A stretch of DNA of 64,000 nt from contig CM070577.1 of the NCBI GenBank assembly GCA_036346355.1, positions 12,461,666 to 12,525,665 of the forward strand, read 5' to 3'. Below the pieces are notes generated by a model that worked only from the letters and a program-made list of their open reading frames with translations, made no database searches and had not been told where the DNA came from. This stretch comes from Rhipidocladum racemiflorum (Eukaryota; Streptophyta; Magnoliopsida; Poales; Poaceae). Made by a program: the position numbers and the translations under genes. Each line of letters opens with the position of its first letter. The stretch's first letter is position 1. Positions 35,717-47,953 of the stretch are shown here, one piece after another.

Positions 35717-36334
35717 CCTGTTATCCTTTGCAGTTCCTCGTGGAGTACTTTTTGGTTGTGGCGATCTGATATTTTCAACGCACATGATTTTATACTCTTG
35801 TTTTCGTTCGAACACACAACAAATATGGCTCGAAAAGGTATTGTTGTTTTACCAGTTTATTTTTTTCATGTACTTTTATCAAGCTCTGGGCTTGTAACTC
35901 CCTGTGGGTATTCCTCAATTGAAATTGAACTGGCGGACCTTGTATTACAGGTTTATTAAGCTCCTTGCATGGTTCATGGCTATAATTCAGAGTATTCTTA
36001 TAATTGCTTCTCGCAAGCACTATAGTGTGGATGTCGTTGTTGCTTGGTATGGAAACTTCTGTTTCACGTATCAGTTAATTGGCCGCTACCTTTCTTTCAA
36101 CAGTTCTTTTCCTTGCAGGTATACCGTTAATTTAGTTGTATTCTTCGTGAACAGCAAGCTTCCAGGTACTGTCTTTATGTTCCTTCAAGTTGCGGTACGG
36201 GATTCAGATTCACGGTTCACTATTTTTTCTTTCAATTTTCACTGTGAACACAAACTCCGTACCCTGAACCGGTTTGGATTTAACGAATCCGGTTCGCGGG
36301 GGTTTACAGCGAATCTGGTAACTATGGTTAGCAC

Positions 36335-36502
36335 CAGGGGTGGAGCTAGCCCAGGCCTAAGCCCCGGGCTGGACCAGCTGATCTTAGATTAAATATCTGT
36401 TTTCAATGATTTTTTCAATAATTTTTCGTAGAATTTTAGTAGGCTTTCGGTACCAGGCCCCGGGCTACAGCCTACTCTGTCCGGGGCCTGGATCCGCCCC
36501 TG
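36335..36502. mobile_element. hAT-type MITE, copy 2
   Basis: 168 bp, about 90% like 5328-5494, with ends CAGGGGTGGAGC / GGATCCGCCCCTG. The base pairs next to it (gttagcac and gtttaggg) do not form a clean 8 bp duplication. This agrees with insertion at the very edge of another element. Confidence 0.85.
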
Positions 36503-36894
36503 GTTTAGGGTTAACAAAACCGAAACCGAAAAAACCGATGGAAAACCGAAATTGGAAATTCAAAAATGTCGAGCTAAAAATCGTTGGAAAATCGTTAGAA
36601 ACCGAAGTGTTTCAAAACCGAGCATTCGAACAAAAAACATTCAAAACAAATTTAAAAAAAATGAAAATCGCTCGGTTTTCTCGAAAACCCGCTCGGCGAG
36701 TTGAACCTTTTGAACGATCGGTTTCTTGAGCGGTTTTCGTCGGTTTTCTCGAAAAAGCGCTCAGTTTACATAGCATAATTTTTTTAAATTTTTTGAATTT
36801 TTTTTGAACTGGACTGATTTATCGATCGGTTTTATATTTCGGTGGGGCTCGAAATCTCGAAAACCGAACGAAAATCGAGAATTTTGTTGCCCTG
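36335..36894. mobile_element. composite hAT-type element in IPCS intron 9
   Basis: The outer target duplication gttagcac is at 36327-36334 and 36895-36902. The right end (GTTGCCCTG) and a left start near 36507 (AGGGTTAACAAAACC) are inverted ends of the 'gaaaccgaaaa' family also seen at 56853 and 59293. A CAGGGGYGGA-type MITE (36335-36502) sits exactly at its left end, so the left boundary is now the MITE's. Confidence 0.75.
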
Positions 36895-37143
36895 GTTAGC
36901 ACTTATAACAGGCTTTGTTGACATTTTCTGCAGAAATGCCAGATCGTACAAACGGATTGCCTTTGTTTCCATTGAGTTCCATAGAAAAAGATATCAGGTT
37001 GAAAAGAGGAGAGAGACAACAGACTGAAGGATGGATTCCATAAGCTGTTAAATAAGCTGTTAAACGGAAACCATGGGGATCCTACTGATCGGGTATTGTA
37101 GAGCTTTTACAAATCAATTCTCTTTACTAGTATTTGCGACCTG

Positions 37144-37212
37144 TTAATAGCTATATATGTGCCAACCATCTTTATGCTCTCGCAAACTTTCATAACTATA
37201 TATAACTATATA

Positions 37213-37248
<36 letters not shown>

Positions 37249-37300
37249 GGAATAGCTATATATGTGCCAACCATCTTTATGCTCTCGCAAACTTTCATAC
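37144..37300. repeat. 50 bp direct repeat flanking a TA microsatellite
   Basis: aatagctatatatgtgcc ... gcaaactttcata occurs at about 37145-37193 and again at 37252-37300. Between them lies an imperfect then perfect (TA)n run (37194-37245). Confidence 0.85.
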
Positions 37301-37896
37301 CATGATTTTAAATGCGTTAGTTCAAGTCAAATTCGGATATATTTTTTAAAACTTTTAGTTTTAAGGTATATACCCATCTATAAGAATTCAAATGAAACAC
37401 ATAACTTTGAAAAAATATACTCGAATTTGAAGATTTGAACGAATTTAGATTACATACTTTGCTGATTTACATATATAATAACACATACCTACAATCAAAC
37501 TAGCATAAAAAAGGAAACTTTATTTTGAATTTCAGTTCAAAGTTCTTTGAACTAGTTAGTAAACTGGTTGAACTCAATATCCTTAAAATTTCAAAAATTC
37601 ATAGATGATTGCTAACAAAAAGAGAAAAATAATAGAAATTCTAAAAAAAAAAATTAGCCTTTAATCTGGTAGATCCTAATTATAATCATCATTGGATCTT
37701 TCTAACAAAATACTAATATCTAGAACTTCTAACAAAAAAGCAAAATATATAGCCATTAATTTAGTGGACTCTAACTAAGTTGAACTATAGTAGTCATTAG
37801 ATGTTATTATTTAAAGGAAAGCATCTAATCTTCTATCTAGCAGATCCGAGATATAACAATTTAGATTAAAATAAAGAGTCAACGCCAAGTACAATA
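37301..37896. other. intron 10 AT-rich sequence
   Basis: No gene, element end or repeat recognised. Sequence is strongly AT-rich. Confidence 0.5.
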
Positions 37897-38156
37897 CTCC
37901 CTCCGGTCTTCAAAAAGCTGACATTTTGGACATTGATACGGTCTTCAAAACACAACTTTTACCACTAATTTTTATTATAATATATTAATAAAACTCAATA
38001 AAATTATAATATTATGAAAATACTTCTCCAGACAGGTCTACACATATAATTTTCATGTATCTACTTTAAATATTTAAAAATATACCGATAGTTAAAGTTT
38101 CAGAAGTTTGGCCATCACTATATCTAAAATGTCAATTTTTTGAAGACCGGAGGGAG
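37897..38156. mobile_element. Stowaway-like MITE
   Basis: 260 bp with perfect inverted ends CTCCCTCCGGTCTTCAAAAA / TTTTTTGAAGACCGGAGGGAG flanked by TA on both sides (37895-37896 and 38157-38158). The right part (from 38008) is repeated at 46024 as the start of the ~1 kb duplication. A more decayed relative is at about 58215-58440. Confidence 0.92.
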
Positions 38157-39002
38157 TAATAAATAACAGAAATTCAGAATATAAAATAAAAAGAAATTAA
38201 CCATTTAATTTCCATAGGAACTCCAAACTAAAAAATGTCCATAGCTAAAATTTGAAATAAAAATTAGATAAAAATTGGCAATTGGATTTGTATATTAAAT
38301 CTAACCTAAAACTAATATTCAAAATTAAATTAAAATAATAATAAAATTAACGGCTTAGATTAGAAGAAAGAGTCCAAGCCAAGTAAAATAAAAATAACAA
38401 AAATTTAGAATAAAAATGAAAGAAAATTAATCATTTAACTTTCATATGAACTCCAATTAAAAATTGTACATAGCTAAAATTCAGAATAAAAATTAGCAAT
38501 TGGATTTATATACGAATCACAACCTAAAACTAGTGTCCAAAATTAAATAAAAAACAGGAGCAAAAATTAACATAAATTCAGAATAAGTAACAAAAGGAAA
38601 TTAACCATTTAATTTTAACTCAAAATTAAAACCAGAAATTTGAAATTAAATAAAAATAATAATAGATGAGTACAAATAAAAGGAAAATTAGGTTTTTTAT
38701 TTAATTCCATACTAAGTGGAAATATAAATTTTGCTTTTACTCAGAATTAAAATTCCAGAAATATACTAATTTGAGGGAAAAATAAGGTAAGAAATTTGAT
38801 ATATATATATATATGTTATTAACTATTATGTAATAAAGTCAATGACATGTTTTTTATTATTGCTAAAAAAATATAGAATAATCTAAAAATTTTTAGAAAA
38901 AGACAATATTATAACTCTTTATTTGGTGGACCTTTGTGGAGTGAAGAGACTAAGAGATTGATACATCGATATGTATTCACTTGGCTATACCAGTATAAGC
39001 AA
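38008..39002 (+). repeat. ~1 kb direct duplication, left copy
   Basis: Begins inside the Stowaway MITE (aatattatgaaaatac) and ends cagtataagcaa. It matches 46024-47026 with only a handful of substitutions and a longer TA run in the right copy. The two copies border the element 39003-46023 directly. Confidence 0.92.
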
Positions 39003-42000
39003 TGTTTATATTAAATAAAGTAAATTCAAAATTTGGAGTTTTATTGGTGTTTATATTAACCTGGCATCCATTCCCCTTCGAAATCGGGAATTAATTCCCT
39101 CCCGGGCGAAAAATCGGATTTTCCAGTCCCGCCGGGACCCGAAAATTCACCCGAGTCCAAAAATGCTCCAAAAATCTCCAAACCACTTCTAAAATGTTCC
39201 AAATATTCCGAAATGATTTTAGGAATCATTTCCCAGATTTTTGGACATCCGTTCCTATTTTATCTCGCGCGGCTTTTGTTTAATGCCTGCGATCCTCGCC
39301 TGAATATCCAATTCCACAAAAATCATCCAAATTCAACCAAACCAGTTTCATTAAGTCCCAAATATTCTAAAATAGCTCTAGGAATTTTTCCGGAATTTTT
39401 GGGCCATTTTTCCTTATTTTTCTCTAGGGCGAATCAATTGCGTAAAGGAGAACCAATAGGAAGTCGCCACGTGGCAGTGCTACAGTAGCTTCTTCAAGCT
39501 TGGGAAGGCCACGATTGTTTTGCCCGGGAAGAACGTAGTAAGTTTCCATACTAGCTTCTTCCATTCAAATCCCTCTAACTCCTCCATTACACCATCAAAT
39601 CGCGAACCGCCGGATCCGTTGGAATCACGACGGCCTCCTCTTTCCATCCATGGGGTTAATGAGCCTTAATCCCAGCCGAAAACGGCGCTATTCATGGAAA
39701 ACCGAAATTGGCTTAATTGGCATTAATTCGTCCGTTTCAACTCCGATTCGCGCATCTCCGCCTCTCAAATCTCCGTGAGGGAGCCCCCTTTCCAGAACAC
39801 TCACCCTCCTTTTGCCTCCTATTGCCGTTCGTCCGGGAGATCGAAGAAACCGCCGCGGCAACGTCGTTCTTCGTGTTCGTCGCGTTCTTGATCATATCTT
39901 CCACTCCGGTGGATCATTCTTCCTTCCGTTCGTTTCTTTTGTGTTAGCATGGAGGTCTAGCTTCTAACCCGATCGTTGATTTTAGGTTTCATCTGTCACA
40001 GTCCAATCCAACCAGGCATGCATTAAGATTGGGGGCAAATAGGTAAATGCCCAAGGTCTTTGTTTTTTTCCCCATCTATTTTTTCTGTCCTCCTCTCTTT
40101 CTCCACCCGGTTCCTTCCCCCACACCTCCTTTCTTTTCCCCCACCGCCTGGCTCCTCCACTGGCGGCAGCGCCTCTGCCACGCCAGCTCGGCCGGTGGCC
40201 TGCGTCGGCGCCGCCCCACACAGCCACCGTCCTCGCGCCCACAGGCCGGCGCCGTCCCTCTTGCCTCCACCCGCTGGCCAGCCATCCCGCCTCGATCGCC
40301 ACGCCAGCCGCCATCTCCAACCTCCCCAGCCGGCTGCGCCCTCCCGCCCCCGGCTCGGCTCGTGGCCAAGATACTGACCCCTTTCCTCTCCCTCCTCTTC
40401 CCTCCCTCTCCCCTTTCTCTCTAGCCATGGCATGCTAAGTGTTTGATAAAATGGCTAGGAGGTGGATGTGGGTGTGGAAGTGTTGGTGGTTTGCTTTAGT
40501 GTTGTTTTGCTCTCTAGTTGGCATTGCTCTACGCATGGTCTTATGTATGGCTCGGTTTGGGATGATTCTGGAGTGGTTTAGCGAAGGTTATTACATTGTT
40601 TTCGAGAACGATGTGATACTATGTTGGGAGGTTATTGCCTCCTCTTGGTCTGTGATGATCTAAGGTTGGAATAATTATATATTTAGCTGGGTGTCGGTTT
40701 GTGGGGTAATTCATTTGATCTTGTGGTAGAAACCGTAGACTAATCCATTGGATGCTATAAGCTGAAGGTGAAAACAAATCTAGCAAATCTGTCCCGAAGC
40801 GTTGTGATTGTGCATACTTAATGAGATGTTATGCTGCTGACTACGGTTAATGAGTTCCTTGCAAAACAAATGATATAATGATGTTAAACAAAAATTCTAG
40901 GGTGCTTTATGTGTGACTAATTTACGTTGTAAACGATAAAATTTGATACTATGTTATAAGGGTGAGCTATTGTCCTTAGGTCTGTGAATGCTTATGTACA
41001 ATAGGGTGATAATGGCAAATAACAAAATTGATACTATACTAGGTTTTGGTGTTCTTAAATGTTTAGTCATGGCGTGATGATCGTGGTTAATGTTTTTGGG
41101 TTACATGGTATATGATAATGATTTGATGCCATGCTCGGGAATTTTATTTCCTCCTTTGGTTTGTGATGTAAAGACTATTAAAATGTCTTGCAAGTTGGGT
41201 GGTGTTATGTGTTCCCAATTTTAATACTTCGAGAACCTATGCGGTTAACTGAATACATAATGCAATCCTTGCATAATTTCCCCAACTACTGAGTCTAAGA
41301 ATTTCATTCTTAGTATTTAAGTCTTTACTGCTCCTTCTCGTCCTATATTATTTGCCCCTATTAAGAGTAGGTATTGTTCGTATGTTTAGTTATAGATTGG
41401 AATCGCCCAAGTTGGTTGAGTAGATGGAAAGATACGTTCATTGAGTTTATGCCGTCCTAAGCGGTAATCCAGAGTAAGGATGTTGGTTGGGGTATGGTTA
41501 AGTGATTCCAAAGGTTGCTGGGTTATTATTGTGAATTTCGCCTTGTATTTCGTTTTGGCTCGATGAATGTTTGCATTATGGTCTTTAATTGTCATTTCAT
41601 TTCATATGCATAGCATGCATCTCATTTCATATATATGTGTCGTGTAGAGAACGATCACGCGGAGGGTGACGTGGCTGTGGTCGAGGGTGATCACGGTGAG
41701 CAAGTTGTTGTTGAGGATCCGGCAGAAGCATCAGGCAAGCACCTAAGCATGTTCAACCCTCTATATATGTTTATTTTGGTGAATAAAATGCTTATTGAAT
41801 GATTAGGTTTTGCATTAGGAGTCAAATGGTGGTAAGGGTAGTAGAACCTAATTGCTGCACACTCACTTCTTGACACTTGTTGAACCTTTCCTTTGGAGCT
41901 AGCTTATGGGTAAATACAATGTGTCCATGCTTAGTTTGCTTAGAGGTCGGGTTTGGGCCAAGTGGTGGACGGTTCCATCACTTGAGAGTACTAAATACTA

Positions 42001-45000
42001 CACATGTGAACTATGTTGGAAATGGGTTCAGTCATGTTACTTGGAGGTAGATATTCATAATTGGCGACCGGGCGGGAGAGTAGGATCATTTGGGTATGGA
42101 GACTCAAATGGCGTAGTCCCGCCTGTGTCAATTAAGGACCGATCCGTTTGTGTGCCATGTTGATCGAGCATCATTAGGTTGATCGCATGCCTGGTTATGG
42201 TAGGGTAAGCCACTCTTTCATCGCATGCCGTTCGATGGATCATGTCCTCATGCGGTTGGACGTGGTTGAGGGCGAGGCTTAGGCCGACCCTCGAGGGCCA
42301 AGCCGGGCTTGGGCCGCTCGAGGGGGTGCTAGGTGCTCGGACCGCATGAAGATGGTTCAACGAATGGGTATGGATGGGAGGGGGTTGACATGAGGTACTT
42401 CTGGCACATGTCGTGCGATCAACGCTTCCCTGCATGGTTAATTAAGCGATTCGAATTGCCGCGCTTTCGGATATGAGCACGCTCGCGTCATCCGACACTC
42501 AACGTAGTAATAACTTAAATTCCTGGCTCGTCGTTGTACTTGAGCTTTAAAATGGTTGTAATTTCTTTACTTTAGTGTTGTTACCTTTCAACTTCATGTT
42601 AGAAGTAGGTGCGGTCAATAACTGCTTTAAATTTGTAATTGGTTTAGCTGTCATACTCATACTACAAATGTTAATGCTTTTCCGCACTATTACCTTCAGT
42701 TTTATTCCTTTCTGCACCCAAATGCATAACCCTTTGGAGTCGGTCATATATGGACCCACGGGTAAGTCTTGCGAGTACATTCGTACTCATGCTTCTGCTT
42801 TGTGGTTTTCAGGTGAGGATCAGGAGAGCTGCGAGTTCTGTCCCTACTGCCTCTCGGTGTCCGGGCGGGGCACCGAGTAGAGGTTACTCGCGATGTTGCA
42901 CACGCCCAGAAGTGTTCAGGGGCAGAACACTTCCGGAGATGCCGTATTTTGCTAGTGTGTCGGTTCAATTCATTTTTGTTGTATAGTTAGCTTTATATCC
43001 CCTGTCCTGTGAGGCTTGAAGACTTGGTATTCCTCTTGTTGATCGTGGTTATGTTGTGATGTCCTTATCATGCTTGTATGTTGCTTTTATCCATGCCATA
43101 TTATCATGCTATATCAACTGCTCTTTTGTCTGCTGAGTGGATGTCCTAGAATCTAGAAAGGTCATGCCGAAATTTCGAATTTTTGTGCTGCCATGGTTTA
43201 GGTTGTATCATCTTAACTACCTAGTATGTTAGTTGAGTCTTTCTAGTTGTGTGGTTGTCGGGTTTGTCTTTGTGCTTTGGTTTAGTCGTCTTGTTGTGCT
43301 TCCGCGTTGCGTGTCCGGTTGTGGGGTTTTGAGTTCGTTGTCCCCTTTATGTAAATTGAATTGATATGGCAGTGGAAACCGGTATGCGGGGCGATCCTGG
43401 GCGAGTTCGGTCGCATCTGGGAATCTGGCTGTGGTCGAGTTGTTTGAATGGTTCCACTGTTGTCTCATTTGGGCTTGATGCTAGCATCGCGAGCGCCATC
43501 GGCGAATCGTTGCTAGCCTCCAAATCCAATGAGGTTAACTGAGCGTTCCAATAGCTCGAGGACAGTCTGGGCGGCTCCTCACATCATCGACCGTGGGCGA
43601 CGAATTTCGCATTTTCTTCGCTTCGGCCGAACTCGGGTTTTTCATCAAATTCATCTTGCTCGGTGAGTTTTGGTTCAATTCCTTCCGGTTATAGGTTCCT
43701 AAGGATGTTATCTATTGATTCTAGGTTTTTGTTTGGATCAATTCCATGCAAAAATGAGAGAGAAATCAAGTTTTTTGAGAAACTTGTGTTCTAGTTTGGT
43801 TTTGGAAGTGCTCTGTACATTTTGGTTGGAGCATCGACCATGAGAACCTGCCCATGGCCGTGGCCCGTGCCCGCCCGCCGCCGCCCGCCGCCAGCCAGCC
43901 GTGCGTCGTCTTATGCCAGCGTTACGCCAAGGCGCCACCACCAGCCGGCGACCCCGCCGGCCACCACCCTCGCCGGCGAGCACCCCTCTCTCTTCCTTCA
44001 AGCTCTACTTCCCATCCATGGTGGCCATGAAGCCAAAGGTTGAAGACAACCTTTCTATCTATGACACATGGGGCCCACTGCCATAGACTCAATCCAAGTC
44101 AATGTCCAGTCAAAGCTCGGTCAAAGTCTTTGTTTGACCAGTCAACCCGAGAGAGAATATTCCGGGAATATTCTCGGTTTTCCGATTTATTCGAAATTCA
44201 AACTTCGGAAGCTCATAACTTTCTCATCCGAACTCCGATTGATCCCGTTCAAGTTCCTAAATTCATCATAAATCAAGATCTACCTGCCAGTACTAATTTT
44301 ATAATTTTTGGATTTTATTTATTTTCTGTTTTTTTATTTATTGCCTCGTTTTGCGTGTAGTCGACGATCCCACCGCGCCCGCCGATTCCGCCGCCGAACT
44401 TCCCGCGTACGAAGACCTACCCGGAACAGAAGGCAAGTCTCCTTGATGCACTTTGCTCCTATGTTTGCGAACTGATTTAAAATTTGTTTATAAAGTTGCA
44501 TGGCTATGTTTAATGAAATATGTCAAATATAAGTGTTAGTTATACCGAAATTGTTGATTCCTCCTTGACATTGTTAATCATATCCATTGTAACCCTAGAA
44601 CCTTGTTTATACCATGCTTAGGCTTATATGGTATCCGTTGCTATGTAGTACGGTAGAATTGCTTAGGATCTTTTCCGATGAAAACAACCCAAGGGTGGGA
44701 TTATTCAAAAAGAATGATATTAAATGTGAATTGAAAGTTATTATTATGATTTTGGTCCTGTTTTGCTAAAATAAAAAGAAAAGGAAAATGATTTTGACTT
44801 GGGCGGCATGGAATGTCGGGTGGGAGCGGATCAAGCCTTGATCCTATTGTGCAAGTACCGCCCCAAGTCATATAAGGACCGACGCTTATGATTGCCATTT
44901 TAAGCACAACCGTACTACCACATGTCTATAATGGTACGACCTGGCCCACTAATTTGTAGAAGCATAGTTTAGACTCACCACTCGGTTGTTGTGTGAGAGC

Positions 45001-46023
45001 CGGAAGGAGGCATTGTTGTTGTTGTTGTTGTTTTTCTCATACGGCGCAAGAGGGGGCTTCTGTACTGGGTGGAGAGAACCCTAACAGCGGTGAAACCTCA
45101 GCGGGTGGGTCTAGCTAGGTAGATACATTGTAACGGCCTTGTCACGATCTCTCTACCGGCACACCAAAGGAAGTGTGTTAATAGCTTGGCATTAGGAGAT
45201 GATCGTGTCGTGTGGGTAAAGTTGTACACCTCTGCAGAGTAAAACTATTCGAATAGCCGTGCCTACGGTTAAAGGCAAAGCGAAGAATGCTTTCATATTG
45301 GTAGACTTTGATTTTGTTTTTAAAACCGAAAAGTGTTTTGTTTTGGGGTTCGGGAGTGGTTAGAACTCTCGGATGTTGTTTGGCGGAAAGAGCCAACCAG
45401 TTGGATAGAACCTGTTTTAAATTTGACGGATGGAGTCACATGATTAACTTTGATCTTTTAATTGTTGGCGGATAGAGCCTTTAGGTTAGTGATGGTGGTT
45501 AGAACCTCACTACATTATTAAATAATTCAATTATTAAAAAGAATTGTAAAAGATGCTTTGTGAAATTTACTACTTAAGTATGATTTAATCAAATGTGGCT
45601 TTATGCAAATAAACCCTATTAAGCTTCCTTTGGAAAGCCCCTCATGATCATACTTTCCCGACTTGCTGAGTACTTTTGTACTCACATGCTGCACCAACAT
45701 TGTAATCATCAGAGAATTTCCAAGATGCCGAGGAAGAGGAGGAGTTCTTCGAGGAGGACTGCCAGGAGGACTAGTTGCGTCGCTAGTCGTCGCCTGTGGC
45801 GTTCGCTCGTTTCGTTTTGCTTTTGTTTCCGCTGCTTTGTGTGTCCGGTCGTTGGACCGAGTATTGTAATAAGTGGCCATGTGGCCCATACTTGACTATT
45901 TATATTACAAGTTTCGTTTTGTTCGGCAATGAAGTATCACTGTGACTGTGTGTACTAGCTACTGATCTGGGACTAGTACGGAAATACACAGGAGATTCTG
46001 AATAGCTGATCCGGGGTCTCACA
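39003..46023 (+). mobile_element. ~7 kb LTR-type non-coding element in IPCS intron 10
   Basis: Bounded by TGTTTATATTAAATAAAG at the left and CCGGGGTCTCACA at the right. No retroelement coding is visible. Two separate places (about 42771-42800 and 45664-45690) carry a 'gagtac...gtactca' motif followed by an acidic, Glu/Asp-codon-rich stretch, as in the solo LTR at 24872-28405, so at least two related LTR-like units are joined or nested. The right end also resembles that LTR's end (tgtgtactagc... ggtctcaca). The left end is less typical and may be truncated. GC-rich stretches at 40090-40420 and 43840-43990 produce spurious open frames on both strands. Confidence 0.6.
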
Positions 46024-47026
46024 AATATTATGAAAATACTTCTCCAGACAGGTCTACACATATAATTTTCATGTATCTAATTTAAATATTTAAAAATATA
46101 CCGATAGTCAAAGTTTCAGAAGTTTGGCCATCACTATATCTAAAATGTCAGTTTTTTGAAGACCGGAGGGAGTAATAAATAACAGAAATTCAGAATATAA
46201 AATAAAAAGAAATTAACCATTTAATTTCCATAGGAACTCCAAACTAAAAAATGTCCATAGCTAAAATTTGAAATAAAAATTAGATAAAAATTGGCAATTG
46301 GATTTGTATATTAAATCTAACCTAAAACTAATATTCAAAATTAAATTAAAATAATAATAAAATTAACGGCTTAGATTAGAAGAAAGAGTCCAAGCCAAGT
46401 AAAATAAAAATAACAAAAATTTAGAATAAAAATGAAAGAAAATTAATCATTTAACTTTCATATGAACTCCAATTAAAACTTGTACATAGCTAAAATTCAG
46501 AATAAAAATTAGCAATTGGATTTATATACGAATCACAACCTAAAACTAGTGTCCAAAATTAAATAAAAAACAGGAGCAAAAATTAACATAAATTCAGAAT
46601 AAGTAACAAAAGGAAATTAACCATTTAATTTTAACTCAAAATTAAAACCAGAAATTTGAAATTAAATAATAATAATAATAGATGAGTACAAATAAAAGGA
46701 AAATTAGGAATTTTATTTAATTCCATACTAAGTGGAAATATAAATTTTGCTTTTACTCAGAATTAAAATTCCAGAAATATACTAATTTGAGGGAAAAATA
46801 AGGTAAGAAATTTGATATATATATATATATATATATATGTTATTAACTATTATGTAATAAAGTCAATGACATGTTTTTTATTATTGCTAAAAAAATATAG
46901 AATAATCTAAAAATTCTTAGAAAAAGAAAATATTATAACTCTTTATTTGGTGGACCTTTGTGGAGTGAAGAGACTAAGAGATTGATACATCGATATGTAT
47001 TCACTTGGCTATACCAGTATAAGCAA
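46024..47026 (+). repeat. ~1 kb direct duplication, right copy
   Basis: About 99% identical to 38008-39002 by eye. It contains only the right part of the Stowaway MITE, so the left copy is the original context and this copy is the added one. Both copies end cagtataagcaatg and then diverge. Confidence 0.92.
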
Positions 47027-47198
47027 TGTAATGTGCATTAAAAGAAGTACCGAAAGAAAGAGACACATTGTAATAATGAAATTAAGAGATGACGATATAA
47101 ATAAAAAATATTATGTTATACTATATTTACTATTTTGTTGTGCAAGTATTTGAGGAATAAAATTTCGATCACATATGAGCATTGGAGCTAGTTTATTT

Positions 47199-47247
<49 letters not shown>

Positions 47248-47330
47248 CAAATCATTTAAATATATTTTAAGGATGATACATACTCAAATGCTCCGGTTAG
47301 TTACAATAATGTTGCTTGAACTTGGTTTAA
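47027..47330. other. intron 10 sequence with a TA microsatellite
   Basis: AT-rich. A perfect (TA)n tract of about 40 bases lies at 47203-47245. Nothing else recognised. Confidence 0.6.
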
Positions 47331-47740
47331 GCTCTGTTTGTTTTGGCTAGTCATTTTGGCTTTTGGTTTAAAGCTAGCTTTTTGGTTTAATAAGCTTTTA
47401 AGCCGTCTGTTTTTAAGTTAAGACACACTGTTTGGTATCCTAGCTTATTAATGGGTTAGATGGTATAGTTTATAGATGGAAAGTCTAAACTACCCTAAAT
47501 GAGATGGGGAGGAATTCTCAATTTATATATGATGGCATTTGGTGGGTAATTTTGGGGATTTTTAGTGTCAAAGGGTTATTTCATTCAAAAAAGCTCAAAA
47601 AACTTCTCTTGATTGACTTTTGGCTTATAGTTATACGGGGACTTCAAGCTTTTTAAAACCTGGCTTAAAAGCTAATTATTTGTTTCGATTTAAACTTTTT
47701 GGTTTTTAGACCGATAAAAAAATCAAAACAAACATAACCT
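47331..47740. mobile_element. possible MITE in IPCS intron 10
   Basis: About 410 bp with inverted ends taagctctgtttgttttg / caaaacaaacataacctta and repeated 'ggcttttaagc' units inside. Similar 'agcttttaag ... aaacaaacgtggtctta' sequence occurs near 2440-2960. The target duplication is not clear (taa against tta). Confidence 0.5.
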
Positions 47741-47860
47741 TAATTACAACAAAACCTCCATCTAGCTTCTGGCCATCTATGTATGCCAGCTGGTAGAAAC
47801 TGTCCCCTTGTGCCTCACTATTTGCACTTTCCCTGACCTTTCTGTTTTTGATCATTTCAG

Positions 47861-47953
47861 CGACAAGGGGCGCAGATGAACCGGAGGCACGACGAAGGCC
47901 TCAATCACACCAGTCATGGCACGCTTTCCGATGCCACTGCCAATGGTACATGA
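47861..47953 (+). pseudogene. IPCS: IPCS exon 11 (last coding exon)
   Basis: Preceded by tgatcatttcag and in phase 0 with the donor after exon 10. It reads RQGAQMNRRHDEGLNHTSHG, then TLSDATANGT and a TGA stop at 47951-47953. This is the conserved hydrophilic C-terminus of plant IPCS. Some 10.8 kb of intron 10, mostly transposon, separate it from exon 10. No defect is visible in the exon itself. Confidence 0.92.

Larger units (their letters stand above)
35734..37092 (+). pseudogene. IPCS: IPCS exons 7-10
   Basis: Exon 7 (35734-35837) starts after ctttgcag and reads PRGVLFGCGDLIFSTHM. Then one extra A near 35792 shifts the frame, and the family sequence resumes (LVFVRTHNKYGSK) one frame over. 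Exon 8 (35951-36046) gives FIKLLAWFMAIIQS and ASRKHYSVDVVVAW with the second catalytic His and the Asp. Exon 9 (36119-36165) gives YTVNLVVFFVNSKLP. Exon 10 (36934-37092) gives EMPDRTNGLPLFPLSS. One extra A in the run at 37002-37005 then shifts the frame and gives an early TAA at 37041. Past the extra base the family tail FHKLLN is readable to the donor at 37093. Phases at all junctions fit once the two extra bases are discounted. Confidence 0.9.
4953..47953 (+). pseudogene. IPCS: inositol phosphorylceramide synthase homologue, split by transposons
   Basis: In plants this enzyme moves phosphoinositol from phosphatidylinositol to ceramide in Golgi/TGN membranes. Eleven exons match the plant family in order: 4953-5089, ~6846-6929, 7017-7085, 7627-7707, 14602-14623 plus 29988-30037, 30157-30217, 35734-35837, 35951-36046, 36119-36165, 36934-37092 and 47861-47953. 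Most junctions show GT/AG, and from exon 3 onward phases agree once breaks are allowed for. The CGD-x5-H motif (exon 7) and the H-Y-S-V-D-V motif (exon 8) carry the catalytic His, His and Asp known from sphingomyelin-synthase-like enzymes. Defects seen: exon 1 is out of frame, exon 2 has a decayed start, a Helitron sits in exon 5, and there is one extra base in each of exons 7 and 10. A recently killed gene is the best reading. Confidence 0.9.

Noticed and set aside
39982..40433. Overlapping frames with Pro- or Gly/Arg-rich translations
   Set aside because: Same cause: a GC-rich stretch of the LTR-type element open in several frames, with no family signature.
38008..47026. The ~1 kb repeats as a pair of LTRs
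   Set aside because: The left copy starts inside a complete Stowaway MITE that continues to the left, and neither copy has TG...CA ends of its own.
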